This document shows positions 29,620 to 38,420 of a stretch of 64,000 nt of DNA, piece after piece (the first letter of the stretch is position 1; each line of letters begins with the position of its first letter). A program made the translations under genes and the position numbers. The notes below the pieces were generated by a model, which ran no database searches, was not told the origin of the DNA, and saw only the letters and a list, made by a program, of their open reading frames with translations. The DNA is from an uncultured Croceicoccus sp. (GTDB taxonomy: Bacteria; Pseudomonadota; Alphaproteobacteria; Sphingomonadales; Sphingomonadaceae): NCBI RefSeq assembly GCF_947496385.1, contig NZ_CANMCP010000003.1, positions 248,001-312,000 of the forward strand, in the 5' to 3' direction.

Positions 29620-31704
29620 TCAGCGCGGAAATTCGGTGCGCAGCCCCACCCATAGCGTTCGCGGCGTGCCCAGATCGACGCGCCCGTCCTGCGCCCGCGT
29701 GACGATCTCCTCATCGAACAGGTTTTCGCCGCGCAGCACGAGGCGGAACCGGTCGGAAAGCGCCACCGATGCAAACGCGTCGAGCGTCGTCGCCGCGGGC
29801 AGGATGTCGGTGTTGCGGTCATCCTCGAATCGCGCGCCTTCGTGCCGCAGCGTGGCGGACAACTCCACGCCGCGCACAGGGGTCACGCCTGCCGTCGCGC
29901 TGGCCGCGAATTTCGGCGTCTGCGCGGGGCGGAGACCGTCGAGCGCGGCACCGGCCCCGCTCGCCTCGTTCTGCGCATCGGTCCATGCCGCCGACAGCGC
30001 GAGCGAGACGATTTCGATCCCCGCCTGTGCGGTGAGTTCGAGCCCGCGTGCCACGATGGCGTCGATATTGCGGCGCTGGCGCAGATTGTCGCCGATGGTG
30101 ACATTGGTCACCGCGTTTTCGAGCCTGTTGTCGAACGCCGTCAGCGACACGGCCCAAGACCGACCCGCCCCCCCCTTGCGAAAATCGAAACCGCCTTCGA
30201 ACCCTTTCAGCCTTTCATTGCGAAGCGCGGCATTCGCCTCGGTCACGACCGGGAACACGACGAAGGGCCGGTAAAGTTCGTTCAAGGTGGGGAGCCGCAA
30301 CCCGCTATAGGCCGCCGCGCGCAGTTTCAGGCCGCCGCCCGCATCGAACGCCGCCCCGCCACGCAGCGATTCCTGCCAACCCGCGCGGGTGGGATAGCGC
30401 GCATCGATGGTAAGCGCATTGGCGCCGTCGCGTTCGGTATAGAATCCGTCCGCGATCCGGTAACGGTCCACCCGCGCCCCCGCGGTCAGGACAAGCCGCC
30501 CGAGCCGCCAGTCATCCTCCACATAAGAGCCGAGATCGGTATTGCGCCCCCCCGCGCTCCTCCGCGCGGTCTGCGCCCCGGTGAAGGCGCTATACGCGTC
30601 CTCGCGCAGCTCGCCGTCCGCGATGCGAAGATCGGTGCCGATCCGAAGCGTGTGCGACACGCCGAGCGGCGGGCGCAGTTCCAGCTTTCCGCCAAGCCCG
30701 GTCGACGGCGTCGCACGCTGATCCAGCACGCGGGTGAAGCGCGACGACGAGATCACCACATTAGAAAAATCGCGCAATTGCACGTAACCCAGCGCATCGA
30801 AACGCCACGCCCCGGTACCGATGAAACGCAGGCTGAAATCCTGCCCCTGCGAGCGGCTGTCGGCGCCGTCGAAGCGGAGCGTGCGTGCATCGTCGAAGGC
30901 AGCGACGCGCATCTGCATCTCGACATCCGGGCTGACCGGCGCAACCCCGCGCAGCGCCAGCGACCAGCTGTTATAGGCCGCCCGTGCGCTTGCCGGCACG
31001 CGATCGGCGACGGGCGTGGTGAAAAACCCCGGACCGCTGTCCCACCGGCCCGACATGTCGATGAAACCGGCGCCGAGCCGGGGGGAGGCGCCGGCGTAGA
31101 GCTCGCTCCCGCCGCGGTCGTTCACGAATGCCCCGGCGCGCAGCGAACCTTTATCCTCGATCCCTGCGCTTTCGAGGGCGATCGTGCCCGCCACCGCGCC
31201 GGCGCCGAACGCGCCCGATCCGCCACCACGCACCACCGTCACCCGCGACAGGCGTTCGGGCGGAAGTGCGCTATAGGGGATATAGCCGAAGAACGGATTG
31301 GCCTGCGGAATACCGTCGAGCAGGACCAGGCTCCGGCTCGTGGCATTGCCGCCGAGCGCGCGCAAAGTCGCCCCCTGCGCCGAAGGGTTGGCGGCGCGGC
31401 TGTCGGAGCGGCGGAACTGCTGAAACCCCGCGACGCCTTGAAGCACATCCTCGATCCGGCCCGACGCGGCACGGTCCAGCGCGTCCCGGTCCAGCACCAC
31501 GGTATCATAGGCGGTTTCGCCCGGCGTCGGATCGAGTCCGCGCCCGGTCACGATGATATCCGCGCGCGGGGGGACGTCCGCACGCGGGGGCTGCGTGCCC
31601 GGCGCGGCGGTTTGCGCCCACGCCTGGCCACCCCCCGGCGATAAGGCCATCGCCGCGGCGCAGAGGGTGGTACGAAGGAGCAGGGCTTTACGCGAAATGG
31701 TCAT
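29620..31704 (-). CDS. TonB-dependent outer-membrane receptor
   Basis: 694 residues. Signal peptide cut after AWA, before QTAAP; a plug region with DIIVTGRGL and RIEDVLQGVAGFQQFRRSDS, then a beta-barrel to the C-terminus. Takes up bulky ligands (siderophores, metal complexes, vitamins) with TonB energy. ATG 31704 gives a clean signal. It ends EFPR rather than a terminal Phe. It lies 48 bases downstream of, and on the same strand as, the DUF1989 gene, so it probably belongs to that operon; the ligand is unknown. Plug and barrel sequences resemble a receptor type common in sphingomonads. Confidence 0.9.
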   Translation of the reverse strand: MTISRKALLLRTTLCAAAMALSPGGGQAWAQTAAPGTQPPRADVPPRADIIVTGRGLDPTPGETAYDTVVLDRDALDRAASGRIEDVLQGVAGFQQFRRSDSRAANPSAQGATLRALGGNATSRSLVLLDGIPQANPFFGYIPYSALPPERLSRVTVVRGGGSGAFGAGAVAGTIALESAGIEDKGSLRAGAFVNDRGGSELYAGASPRLGAGFIDMSGRWDSGPGFFTTPVADRVPASARAAYNSWSLALRGVAPVSPDVEMQMRVAAFDDARTLRFDGADSRSQGQDFSLRFIGTGAWRFDALGYVQLRDFSNVVISSSRFTRVLDQRATPSTGLGGKLELRPPLGVSHTLRIGTDLRIADGELREDAYSAFTGAQTARRSAGGRNTDLGSYVEDDWRLGRLVLTAGARVDRYRIADGFYTERDGANALTIDARYPTRAGWQESLRGGAAFDAGGGLKLRAAAYSGLRLPTLNELYRPFVVFPVVTEANAALRNERLKGFEGGFDFRKGGAGRSWAVSLTAFDNRLENAVTNVTIGDNLRQRRNIDAIVARGLELTAQAGIEIVSLALSAAWTDAQNEASGAGAALDGLRPAQTPKFAASATAGVTPVRGVELSATLRHEGARFEDDRNTDILPAATTLDAFASVALSDRFRLVLRGENLFDEEIVTRAQDGRVDLGTPRTLWVGLRTEFPR

Positions 31705-31752
31705 GCCCCGCCTGTGCGCCACGCGCAGCATGATGCGCAAGCCAAAGCGGGT

Positions 31753-32343
31753 TCAATCGATCCGGTAATCGATCGGGCGAAAGCTTCCGCCATTGCTGTC
31801 ATAGGCGGAACAGGCCGTCATCCCGATGACCAGGCCCATCTTCGCGCGAAAGGCGATGTGATCGCCCGGCCTGCTGGTCGGCGGGAGCACGCGCAGGCGC
31901 CCCGTTTCCCCATCGACCGGCACGTTCATGAAACAGTTGAAGGCGATGGGGATGTCGTCCTCCCCGATCCCGAACGGGCGCAGCGCCTCCGCCAGATTGC
32001 CGAAACAGCCGCGATGCACGGGCTTGTCCATGTAAAAATGCGCGAAGGTCGCCGTGCTGCACGGCGTGAGCAGAAAATCATGGAGCCCGACCGTATCCTC
32101 CTCGATCTCGAGCATGACATTCGACCGATTCGAATAGAGCGCGTGCCCGGTGGTGAGCCGGATCGTTTCGGCATAATCGAGCGTCCGGCCCGACGATACG
32201 ACCTCCGCCACGTCATGCGCGTTATAGGCAAGGAGGTCCGAAACCTGCTGCCCCTCGGGATCGATGACGGTCAGCAACTGGCCTGCTTCGAGGCGAAACC
32301 CCGTGCCGCTGCGCGGGGGAATGCGGGTCACGGCGCCGGTCAT
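31753..32343 (-). CDS. DUF1989 / urea carboxylase-associated family protein
   Basis: 196 residues, DUF1989 (urea carboxylase-associated) family. Diagnostic motifs are present: SDLLAYNAHD, SNRSNVMLEIEEDT, LHDFLLTPCS, FNCFMNVPV, RPGDHIAFRAKM and the late VIGMTACSAY. ATG 32343 overlaps the stop of the YqcI/YcgG gene (ATGA). In other bacteria two such paralogues occur with urea carboxylase, and relatives are paired with YqcI/YcgG oxygenases in arginine-derived metal-ligand pathways. The reaction done by this copy is not proven; no urea carboxylase lies in the window. Confidence 0.86.
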   Translation of the reverse strand: MTGAVTRIPPRSGTGFRLEAGQLLTVIDPEGQQVSDLLAYNAHDVAEVVSSGRTLDYAETIRLTTGHALYSNRSNVMLEIEEDTVGLHDFLLTPCSTATFAHFYMDKPVHRGCFGNLAEALRPFGIGEDDIPIAFNCFMNVPVDGETGRLRVLPPTSRPGDHIAFRAKMGLVIGMTACSAYDSNGGSFRPIDYRID

Positions 32344-33065
32344 ACGATGGACACGTCGGCCCGGTCCGGACGTGAGAACGGGCATTCCCAGTCGGCGGCA
32401 ACCTCGCGCCCGGAATATTGGCGCGCCTCGCTGCTCTGCCCGTGGCGCGACAACATCGGATTGGCCGATCCGGCAAGCGCGATGTCGCGTTCGATGATGG
32501 TCTCCCGCATGGTTTCGTAGCGGCCCTGCTCGCGCAGTTGCTCGAACTGATCATGGAGGTTGAACACCATGGTGGGGTGCGAAAACCGCCGTGCGGGCCG
32601 GCTCGCTGCCGGATGCAGGCCGACGACGAAAAACGCCTCGCCCCCAAAGCTGAGCGAGAAATGCGGATCGTCGGGGTCCGCGCTGACCGAATGGTCGTGA
32701 TCCTGCCCGCGCCAGGCATCCTTGTCCGAGAGCGACTGAATCCGCGACCACAGCGTGCGCTCGAACCCCTGCTCCGAAAGGGTGGGCACATCGCGGAAAA
32801 TCACCGCGAGCGAGCGAAACGCCGGGCGGTCATTGGTTTCGCGGTCGGCGCGATAATCCCACGCCCATGCGAGCAAGGCCTCGTGAATGCGAAGATCATC
32901 CCATCCGCTTTCGATCGAGCGGGCGACGAGCACTTTCAGACACCCCCTGGCGAGCGCGGATTTCGCGCCGACGCACGGGAATTCCTGATCTTTTACGAAT
33001 GCCTCGAACGATTCTGCGATGGCACCGTCCGACGCATTTGCGTTTTCAAACATCGACTGGTCCAT
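32340..33065 (-). CDS. YqcI/YcgG family heme-dependent N-oxygenase, GntA-like
   Basis: 241 residues. Family signature is strong: FPC31VGAKSAL, GLH151PAASRPARRF, MVFNLHDQFEQLR, SANPMLSRHGQSSEARQYSGR and WECPF near the end. Members such as GntA hydroxylate a guanidine nitrogen in guanitoxin synthesis, and relatives hydroxylate arginine in metal-ligand pathways; that is family knowledge. Here the substrate is unproven. It is the first gene of a three-gene minus-strand set with DUF1989 and a TonB receptor. Start ATG 33065; ATG 33053 is a second option. Confidence 0.85.
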   Translation of the reverse strand: MDQSMFENANASDGAIAESFEAFVKDQEFPCVGAKSALARGCLKVLVARSIESGWDDLRIHEALLAWAWDYRADRETNDRPAFRSLAVIFRDVPTLSEQGFERTLWSRIQSLSDKDAWRGQDHDHSVSADPDDPHFSLSFGGEAFFVVGLHPAASRPARRFSHPTMVFNLHDQFEQLREQGRYETMRETIIERDIALAGSANPMLSRHGQSSEARQYSGREVAADWECPFSRPDRADVSIV

Positions 33066-33128
33066 GTCTTGCCGGGTGGAAATAGTTAAACGTGCCGGAA
33101 CGTTCCGCGTTCCATCGGCCCGCCATGC

Positions 33129-33158
33129 GAAAAGGCCGCCCGGTCGCCCGGACGGCCT
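33129..33158 (-). terminator. Intrinsic terminator after petC
   Basis: On the minus strand an 11-bp GC stem (33133-33158; AGGCCGTCCGG with CCGGGCGGCCT) closes a GCGA tetraloop and is followed by TTTTC. It lies 28 bases after the petC stop and separates bc1 from the YqcI/YcgG gene. Confidence 0.85.
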
Positions 33159-33185
33159 CTTTCGATTCGGATGAAGCGCGAGGGA

Positions 33186-34040
33186 TCAGTGCTTCTTGTC
33201 GCGCCACACGTTCTGATACGCCATGTAGGCAAGGACCGAGGCGAAGATCAGGAACAGCACGACAGGCCACCCGGTCTGATGCCGCTGCTCCAGCTTGGGC
33301 TCCGCGGTCCAGGTCAGGAATGCGGACACGTCGCGTGCCATGTCGTCGATCGTTGCCGGCGAACCGTCGTCGAACGTCACCTGCCCCTCGCTCGTCAACG
33401 GCGGTGCCATGGCGAGGTTGAGGTTCGGGAAATACGGGTTGAAGTGCAGCCCGCTCGGCGTCGCGAAATCGGGGAACTCTTCGGCGAGGCTCTCGCCATC
33501 GACGGAGAAGGTCGCCGGATCGCGATAGCCGGTCAGCAGCGAATAGACATAGTTCGATCCGTCATGCCGCGCCTTGGTGATGAGCGAAAGATCCGGCGGA
33601 ACCGCATTGTTGTTCGCCGCACGCGCCGCCACGTCGTTGGGATAGGGCGACGGGAAGTAATCGGTCGGCAGCGCGGGGCGCGTGGTCGCCTCACCCGTGG
33701 TCGGATCGATGCCGGGCACCTGCCAGGCGGCGGCCTCGGCCTTCACCTGCGCCTCGGAATAGCCCAGCGCTTCCAGATTGCGGAACGACACAAGCCGGAG
33801 CGAGTGACAGGCCGAGCAGACTTCCTTGTAGACCTTGTAGCCGCGCTGAAGCTGCTGCTCGTCGAAAGTGCCGAACCAGCCGGCGCTCTGCAAATCCGCA
33901 TCGCGCGGATGCAGGTGGAAGACATGCTCTGCCGTTTCCTCCGCATCGTCCGTCGCCCAGGTGTAGGCGCCGACGATGAAGCTGTAGAGCAGGACGATGC
34001 AGAAACCTGCGCCGACGAGGATACCGATGATGCGGGCCAT
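33186..34040 (-). CDS. petC: Cytochrome c1
   Basis: 284 residues. Heme-carrying subunit of the bc1 complex, passing electrons from the Rieske protein to soluble cytochrome c. CSACH heme motif at residues 75-79, the axial Met in LNLAMAPPL, a short N-terminal membrane helix and the C-terminal anchor helix WPVVLFLIFASVLAYMAY. Last gene of the petABC (fbcFBC) operon, followed by a terminator. Confidence 0.96.
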   Translation of the reverse strand: MARIIGILVGAGFCIVLLYSFIVGAYTWATDDAEETAEHVFHLHPRDADLQSAGWFGTFDEQQLQRGYKVYKEVCSACHSLRLVSFRNLEALGYSEAQVKAEAAAWQVPGIDPTTGEATTRPALPTDYFPSPYPNDVAARAANNNAVPPDLSLITKARHDGSNYVYSLLTGYRDPATFSVDGESLAEEFPDFATPSGLHFNPYFPNLNLAMAPPLTSEGQVTFDDGSPATIDDMARDVSAFLTWTAEPKLEQRHQTGWPVVLFLIFASVLAYMAYQNVWRDKKH

Positions 34041-34070
34041 GTTACGCGTCTTTCTCTTCTCTCGTTCGGA

Positions 34071-35393
34071 TCAGGCCGTCGCCGGACGGTGGGCACCATC
34101 GCCCGAGGCACCCAGCGGCACGGCATCGTCCGCGCCCGCCTTCTCGCCCAGCACCGCCTCGGTGATGGAATGCGGCAGGGCCTTGGGCTTCTCGATCATC
34201 GACACGATCGGCAGGATGATCAGGAAATGGGCGAAGTAATAGGTCGCCGCGATCTGGCTCAACATGACGAAGGGTTCCTCCGCCGGCGCACCGCCGCAGT
34301 AGAACAGCACCGCCATGCAGGGGATGAGGCCGAACCAGAAGAACTTCTTGAACAGCGGGCGATAGAGACCCGAACGCACGGGCGACTTGTCCAGCCAGGG
34401 CAGAAAGAACCATACCAGGATCGAGGCGAACATCGCGATCACGCCCATCAGCTTCGCCGGCATGAACAGGAAATCCTGCGTGAAGGCGCGAAGAATGGCG
34501 TAGAACGGCCAGAAATACCATTCGGGCACGATGTGCGCCGGCGTCGAAAGCGGGTTCGCCGGGATATAGTTGTCCGGATGGCCGAGGTAGTTCGGCAGGA
34601 AGAACACGAACGCCGTGTAAAGCACCAGGAACACCGCGAGGCCGAAGCCGTCCTTCGCCGTGTAATAGGGGTGGAACGGCACGGTGTCGCTCTCGGTCTT
34701 CACCTCGACGCCGGTCGGGTTGGACGAGCCGGGAATATGCAGCGCCCAGATGTGCAGGATCACGACGCCCGCGATCACGAAGGGCAGCATGAAGTGCAGC
34801 GAGAAGAAGCGGTTGAGCGCGGCATTGTCAGGCGCGAAACCGCCCAGCAGCCAGATCTGCAACGGCTCACCCACAAGCGGGATCGCGCCGAAAAGCCCGG
34901 TAATCACCTTCGCGCCCCAGAAGGACATCTGTCCCCAGGGAAGGACGTAGCCCATGAAAGCGGTCGCCATCATCAGCAGGAAGATGACCACGCCGAGGAG
35001 CCAGATCATCTCGCGCGGCGCCTTATACGAGCTGAAGAACAACCCGCGGAAGATGTGGATATAGACGACGATGAAGAAGAAGGATGCGCCATTGGCATGC
35101 GCATAACGCAGCATCCAGCCCCAGTTGACGTCGCGCATGATGTGTTCGACCGAATCGAACGCCACCAGCGCATTGGCGCCGTAATGCATCGCCAGCACGA
35201 CGCCGGTGATGATCTGCAGCATGAGACAGAACCCGGCGAGCACGCCGAAATTCCAGAAATAGTTGAGGTTGCGCGGCACCGGATAGCCGGCGCCCACCGC
35301 GTTATAGACGAGGCGCGGAACCGGCAGCTTCTCGTCGATCCAGCGGGTCAGTCCGGTCTTCGGCTGATACTGCTTTGCCCAGGGAAAACTCAT
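34071..35393 (-). CDS. petB: Cytochrome b of the bc1 complex
   Basis: 440 residues, longer than the mitochondrial protein by a cytoplasmic tail. Multi-helix protein carrying two hemes and both quinone sites. PEWY motif is present ([12 protein letters not shown]), as are the paired heme histidines in [22 protein letters not shown] and [19 protein letters not shown]. Sits between petA and petC with short gaps of 12 and 30 bases. Confidence 0.97.
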   Translation of the reverse strand: MSFPWAKQYQPKTGLTRWIDEKLPVPRLVYNAVGAGYPVPRNLNYFWNFGVLAGFCLMLQIITGVVLAMHYGANALVAFDSVEHIMRDVNWGWMLRYAHANGASFFFIVVYIHIFRGLFFSSYKAPREMIWLLGVVIFLLMMATAFMGYVLPWGQMSFWGAKVITGLFGAIPLVGEPLQIWLLGGFAPDNAALNRFFSLHFMLPFVIAGVVILHIWALHIPGSSNPTGVEVKTESDTVPFHPYYTAKDGFGLAVFLVLYTAFVFFLPNYLGHPDNYIPANPLSTPAHIVPEWYFWPFYAILRAFTQDFLFMPAKLMGVIAMFASILVWFFLPWLDKSPVRSGLYRPLFKKFFWFGLIPCMAVLFYCGGAPAEEPFVMLSQIAATYYFAHFLIILPIVSMIEKPKALPHSITEAVLGEKAGADDAVPLGASGDGAHRPATA

Positions 35394-35405
35394 GGTGTCC
35401 TATCC

Positions 35406-35990
35406 TCAGCCGATGACAACCGTGGTGTCGGAGGTGAATTCATACTCCGGCACGACGAGGTTCAGGGGGGCGGGGCCTTTGCGGATGCGGCCTGCGGTGT
35501 CGTAGTGCGAACCGTGGCAGGGGCAGAAATAACCGCCGAACTCGCCCTTGTTCTCACCCTCGCCCGCGCCGAGCGGCACGCAGCCCAGATGGGTGCACAC
35601 GCCCATGGTGATGAGCCAGTTGAGATGCCCTTCCGCGGTGCGGTCCTCCAGCGTTTCGGGATCGCGGAGCGAGGACGCGTCGACCGCCTCCGCCGCGGCG
35701 ATTTCAGCCGGCAGCAGGTTGCGCACGAAAAGCGGCTGCTTGCGGAACACGGCCTTGATCGACTGCCCCGGCTCGATCGCGGAAAGATCGACCTCGGTGG
35801 AGGATTCGGCAAGCACGTCCGCCGACGGCGCCATCTGGCTGATGAGCGGATAGAGAACGGCAAGCGCGCCGACCCCGCCGAAACTGACCGCGGCGATCTC
35901 GATGAAATCGCGGCGGCGTACGCCGTTTTCTCCGTCGCCTTCGACCTTCGCGGTCACCGGTTCGGAATGTTCGACGGTCGCGTCTGCCAT
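35406..35990 (-). CDS. petA: Ubiquinol-cytochrome c reductase iron-sulfur (Rieske) subunit
   Basis: 194 residues. Carries the [2Fe-2S] cluster that takes an electron from ubiquinol. Ligand motifs CTHLGC and CPCHGS are intact; the N-terminus has a twin-arginine-type RRRDFIEIAAVSF with an anchoring helix. ATG 35990 is chosen because upstream codons are non-homologous. First gene of petABC; the promoter should lie in the 210 bases upstream but I cannot fix it. Confidence 0.96.
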   Translation of the reverse strand: MADATVEHSEPVTAKVEGDGENGVRRRDFIEIAAVSFGGVGALAVLYPLISQMAPSADVLAESSTEVDLSAIEPGQSIKAVFRKQPLFVRNLLPAEIAAAEAVDASSLRDPETLEDRTAEGHLNWLITMGVCTHLGCVPLGAGEGENKGEFGGYFCPCHGSHYDTAGRIRKGPAPLNLVVPEYEFTSDTTVVIG

Positions 35991-36200
35991 GCCTGACTCT
36001 GCCCTGCTCTGAACGTCCGGCAAGCGCGCCGGACATAAGAAAATTCGTGGATCGGAAGGCTGTCGGAACGTCCCCCTGTGACAGGTGGGGCCGCATGCAC
36101 ACGCATTCGGCCCGTCGCCGTCATGGGGCGCCTCATAGACAGGACGCGCGAATTTTCCAATAGGTTTTCCACCCGCCAATTTGCGTTGTTCGCACCCGCA

Positions 36201-37274
36201 TCATGCCGGTGTAACCCGCCGCACCCCCGCCCCTTCGGGCCAGCCGGGCGCGCCAAAGGCCATCACCTTGAAAAGATCGCCCATCGCATCGGGTGCCGTC
36301 AAACGCTCCAACGCGGCCATCAGGCTGTCACGCGCGTGCGGATTCGCCTCGGCCAGCGCCTGCGCGCGCTGCCCCATGCCGAGCGCCATCAGGAACGCAC
36401 CCTGGCTCGCCGTGCCGTGGAGGACGCATCCCGCCCGCTCCGCCGTTTCGATGAGCGCGGGAAAATCGACATGCGCGGTGATGTCCGCGCTCCCCGGCGC
36501 ATCGAGCACATCCACCTTTTCATGCGCGCGCACGGCCTGAAGCGTGGAGCCGGTGCGGGGTGCGAGATGGCCGTAATCGATGGTCAGCATCGCGCCGCCC
36601 GCCTCGGCAATCGTGTTCGCAAGATCGCCGAGAATCGCGGCCGCAGCGGGATTCGTCTCGATCAGCGTGCCCTCCTCCGCATCATCATGACGCGGCGGCA
36701 CGGCGGCATCCATCGGCCTGTCGCCCGCCAGCGTGACGAACGCATCGCCGTCCAGCCCCACCATGCGTTCGCGCCACCCCCGCCCCGTGCGCACCAGTTG
36801 CCGCATGGGGAGCGCGTCGAAAAATTCATTGGCCACGACGATCACGGGCCGGTCCGTCGGCAGCGCGGCGACATCCTCGTGAAACTGCGCATCGGGCACA
36901 AGCTCGGCCTGCTTTTCGCGCAAAACCGGCGACGCCTCGACAAGGTGAACCGTCGGCGAAAGCCCCGCCGCCCGGATCACGCGCAACGCATCGCGCGCCA
37001 GCGTGCCGCGCCCCGGCCCAAGCTCGACATAGGCGAAATCCCGCGCTTCGGCCCGGATGGTGAGGTCGGCGATCCAGCCGCCGATCATCTCGCCGAACAT
37101 CTGGCTGATTTCCGGCGCGGTGATGAAATCGCCCGCGGTGCCGAGCGGATCGCGATGCGCATAATAATTCGCGTTCGCCTCCGCCATGTATTGCGCCACG
37201 GGAATCGGCCCGTGCGCACGGATCAACCGCCTGAGCCCCGCCGTGAGGTCGCCGCCATTTGCGTTGTCGCTCAT
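36201..37274 (-). CDS. SAM-dependent methyltransferase, NDUFAF7/MidA-like
   Basis: 357 residues. NDUFAF7-family methyltransferase; the mitochondrial member methylates a complex I subunit during assembly. SAM motif VELGPGRGTLARDAL, NEFFDALP and SMLTIDYGHL-type stretch mark the family. ATG 37274 follows the lgt stop after one base (TGAGATG), indicating coupling with lgt. Placement near bc1 is convenient but gives no proof of a respiratory role. Confidence 0.88.
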   Translation of the reverse strand: MSDNANGGDLTAGLRRLIRAHGPIPVAQYMAEANANYYAHRDPLGTAGDFITAPEISQMFGEMIGGWIADLTIRAEARDFAYVELGPGRGTLARDALRVIRAAGLSPTVHLVEASPVLREKQAELVPDAQFHEDVAALPTDRPVIVVANEFFDALPMRQLVRTGRGWRERMVGLDGDAFVTLAGDRPMDAAVPPRHDDAEEGTLIETNPAAAAILGDLANTIAEAGGAMLTIDYGHLAPRTGSTLQAVRAHEKVDVLDAPGSADITAHVDFPALIETAERAGCVLHGTASQGAFLMALGMGQRAQALAEANPHARDSLMAALERLTAPDAMGDLFKVMAFGAPGWPEGAGVRRVTPA

Positions 37275-37275
37275 C

Positions 37276-38181
37276 TCAAACCGCCCCGGCTGCGGCATCC
37301 CGGCGCGCGTCGGGCTGCTGTCCGAGCGCAGGCTTGCGCAAGGCCCGCACCACGAAGAACAACCCGATCGCGATTAGCGGCAGGGTCAGCCATTGCCCCA
37401 TGGAAAGCCCCGTTTCGGCGGCGAATTCGGCAAGCTGCGCATCGGGTTCGCGGAAGAACTCCACGATAAACCGCGCAAAGGCGATGCCGGCGGTAAACGT
37501 CCCGACGAGCAAGCCCGGCCGCCAGCGCGCCCGCGTCATCCAGAACAGCGCAAGCATAACGAGAATGAGCAGCAACCCTTCGAGGCCCGCTTCGTAAAGC
37601 TGGCTCGGATGGCGGGGGAGCGGCCCGGCGCGGGGAAAGACCATCGCCCACGGCACGTCGGCGGGGCGGCCCCACAATTCGCCGTTCACGAAATTCGCCA
37701 GCCGCCCGAACATCATGCCGAACGGCACGTTGACCGCGATATAGTCGCACACGCGCAGGAACTGCAGCTGCCCTCGATGGCTGACCCAGGCGATCGCGGC
37801 GAGCACGCCGGCCACCCCGCCGTGAAAGCTCATCCCCCCGTCCCACAGGCGCAGCAGGTCCCAGCTCACCGTTTCCCCGCTCGTCCACCCGGTCCAGAGC
37901 GAGGGGTCGTAAAACGCCGCATAGCCGAGCCTGCCGCCCACGATAATGCCGAGCGTACACCAGAAGAACAGATCCTCCGCATGGCGCTGCGCCATGGGCG
38001 CGCCCGGCGCCTTCAGCATGCGGGACAGATGCCAGTACCCGACGAGAATCCCCGCAAGATAGGCCAGCGAATACCAGCGCAGGGTAAACCAGCCGAGTTC
38101 GATGCCCGGACGCAGGCCGAGATTTTCCCAGTAGATCGGCGCATCGTTCGCGGCGCTGGCCAATATCTGCAACACGGGCAC
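37276..38181 (-). CDS. lgt: Prolipoprotein diacylglyceryl transferase
   Basis: 301 residues, seven membrane helices. Attaches diacylglycerol from phosphatidylglycerol to the lipobox cysteine of prolipoproteins. The Lgt signature GRLANFVNGELWGR is present, with DGGMSFHGG and HPSQLYEA. Start GTG 38181 has AAGGAA about six bases upstream; the reading upstream is Arg-rich and unlikely. It matures the lipoproteins seen across this window. Confidence 0.95.
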   Translation of the reverse strand: MPVLQILASAANDAPIYWENLGLRPGIELGWFTLRWYSLAYLAGILVGYWHLSRMLKAPGAPMAQRHAEDLFFWCTLGIIVGGRLGYAAFYDPSLWTGWTSGETVSWDLLRLWDGGMSFHGGVAGVLAAIAWVSHRGQLQFLRVCDYIAVNVPFGMMFGRLANFVNGELWGRPADVPWAMVFPRAGPLPRHPSQLYEAGLEGLLLILVMLALFWMTRARWRPGLLVGTFTAGIAFARFIVEFFREPDAQLAEFAAETGLSMGQWLTLPLIAIGLFFVVRALRKPALGQQPDARRDAAAGAV

Positions 38182-38420
38182 GGCGGTTTCCTTCTTTGAA
38201 TCGTGGCGGCCGCGCCGCTGTGGGCGCCCCTGCCGCGCGGCTTTTGGCACAGCGCGGGCCATGATGATAGGCCGCTTGGCGCCCCATTTGCGCAGCGTGG
38301 CACGAGGCGGGTGGAAACTCGCCCCGGTCGCACCGATATGTTAATCCCTGCCCGGATAAACCGCACATGTGCCCGGACAGGACTGTCCGCCCCGCCCCAT
38401 TCGTGCACGAGGAAACACAC

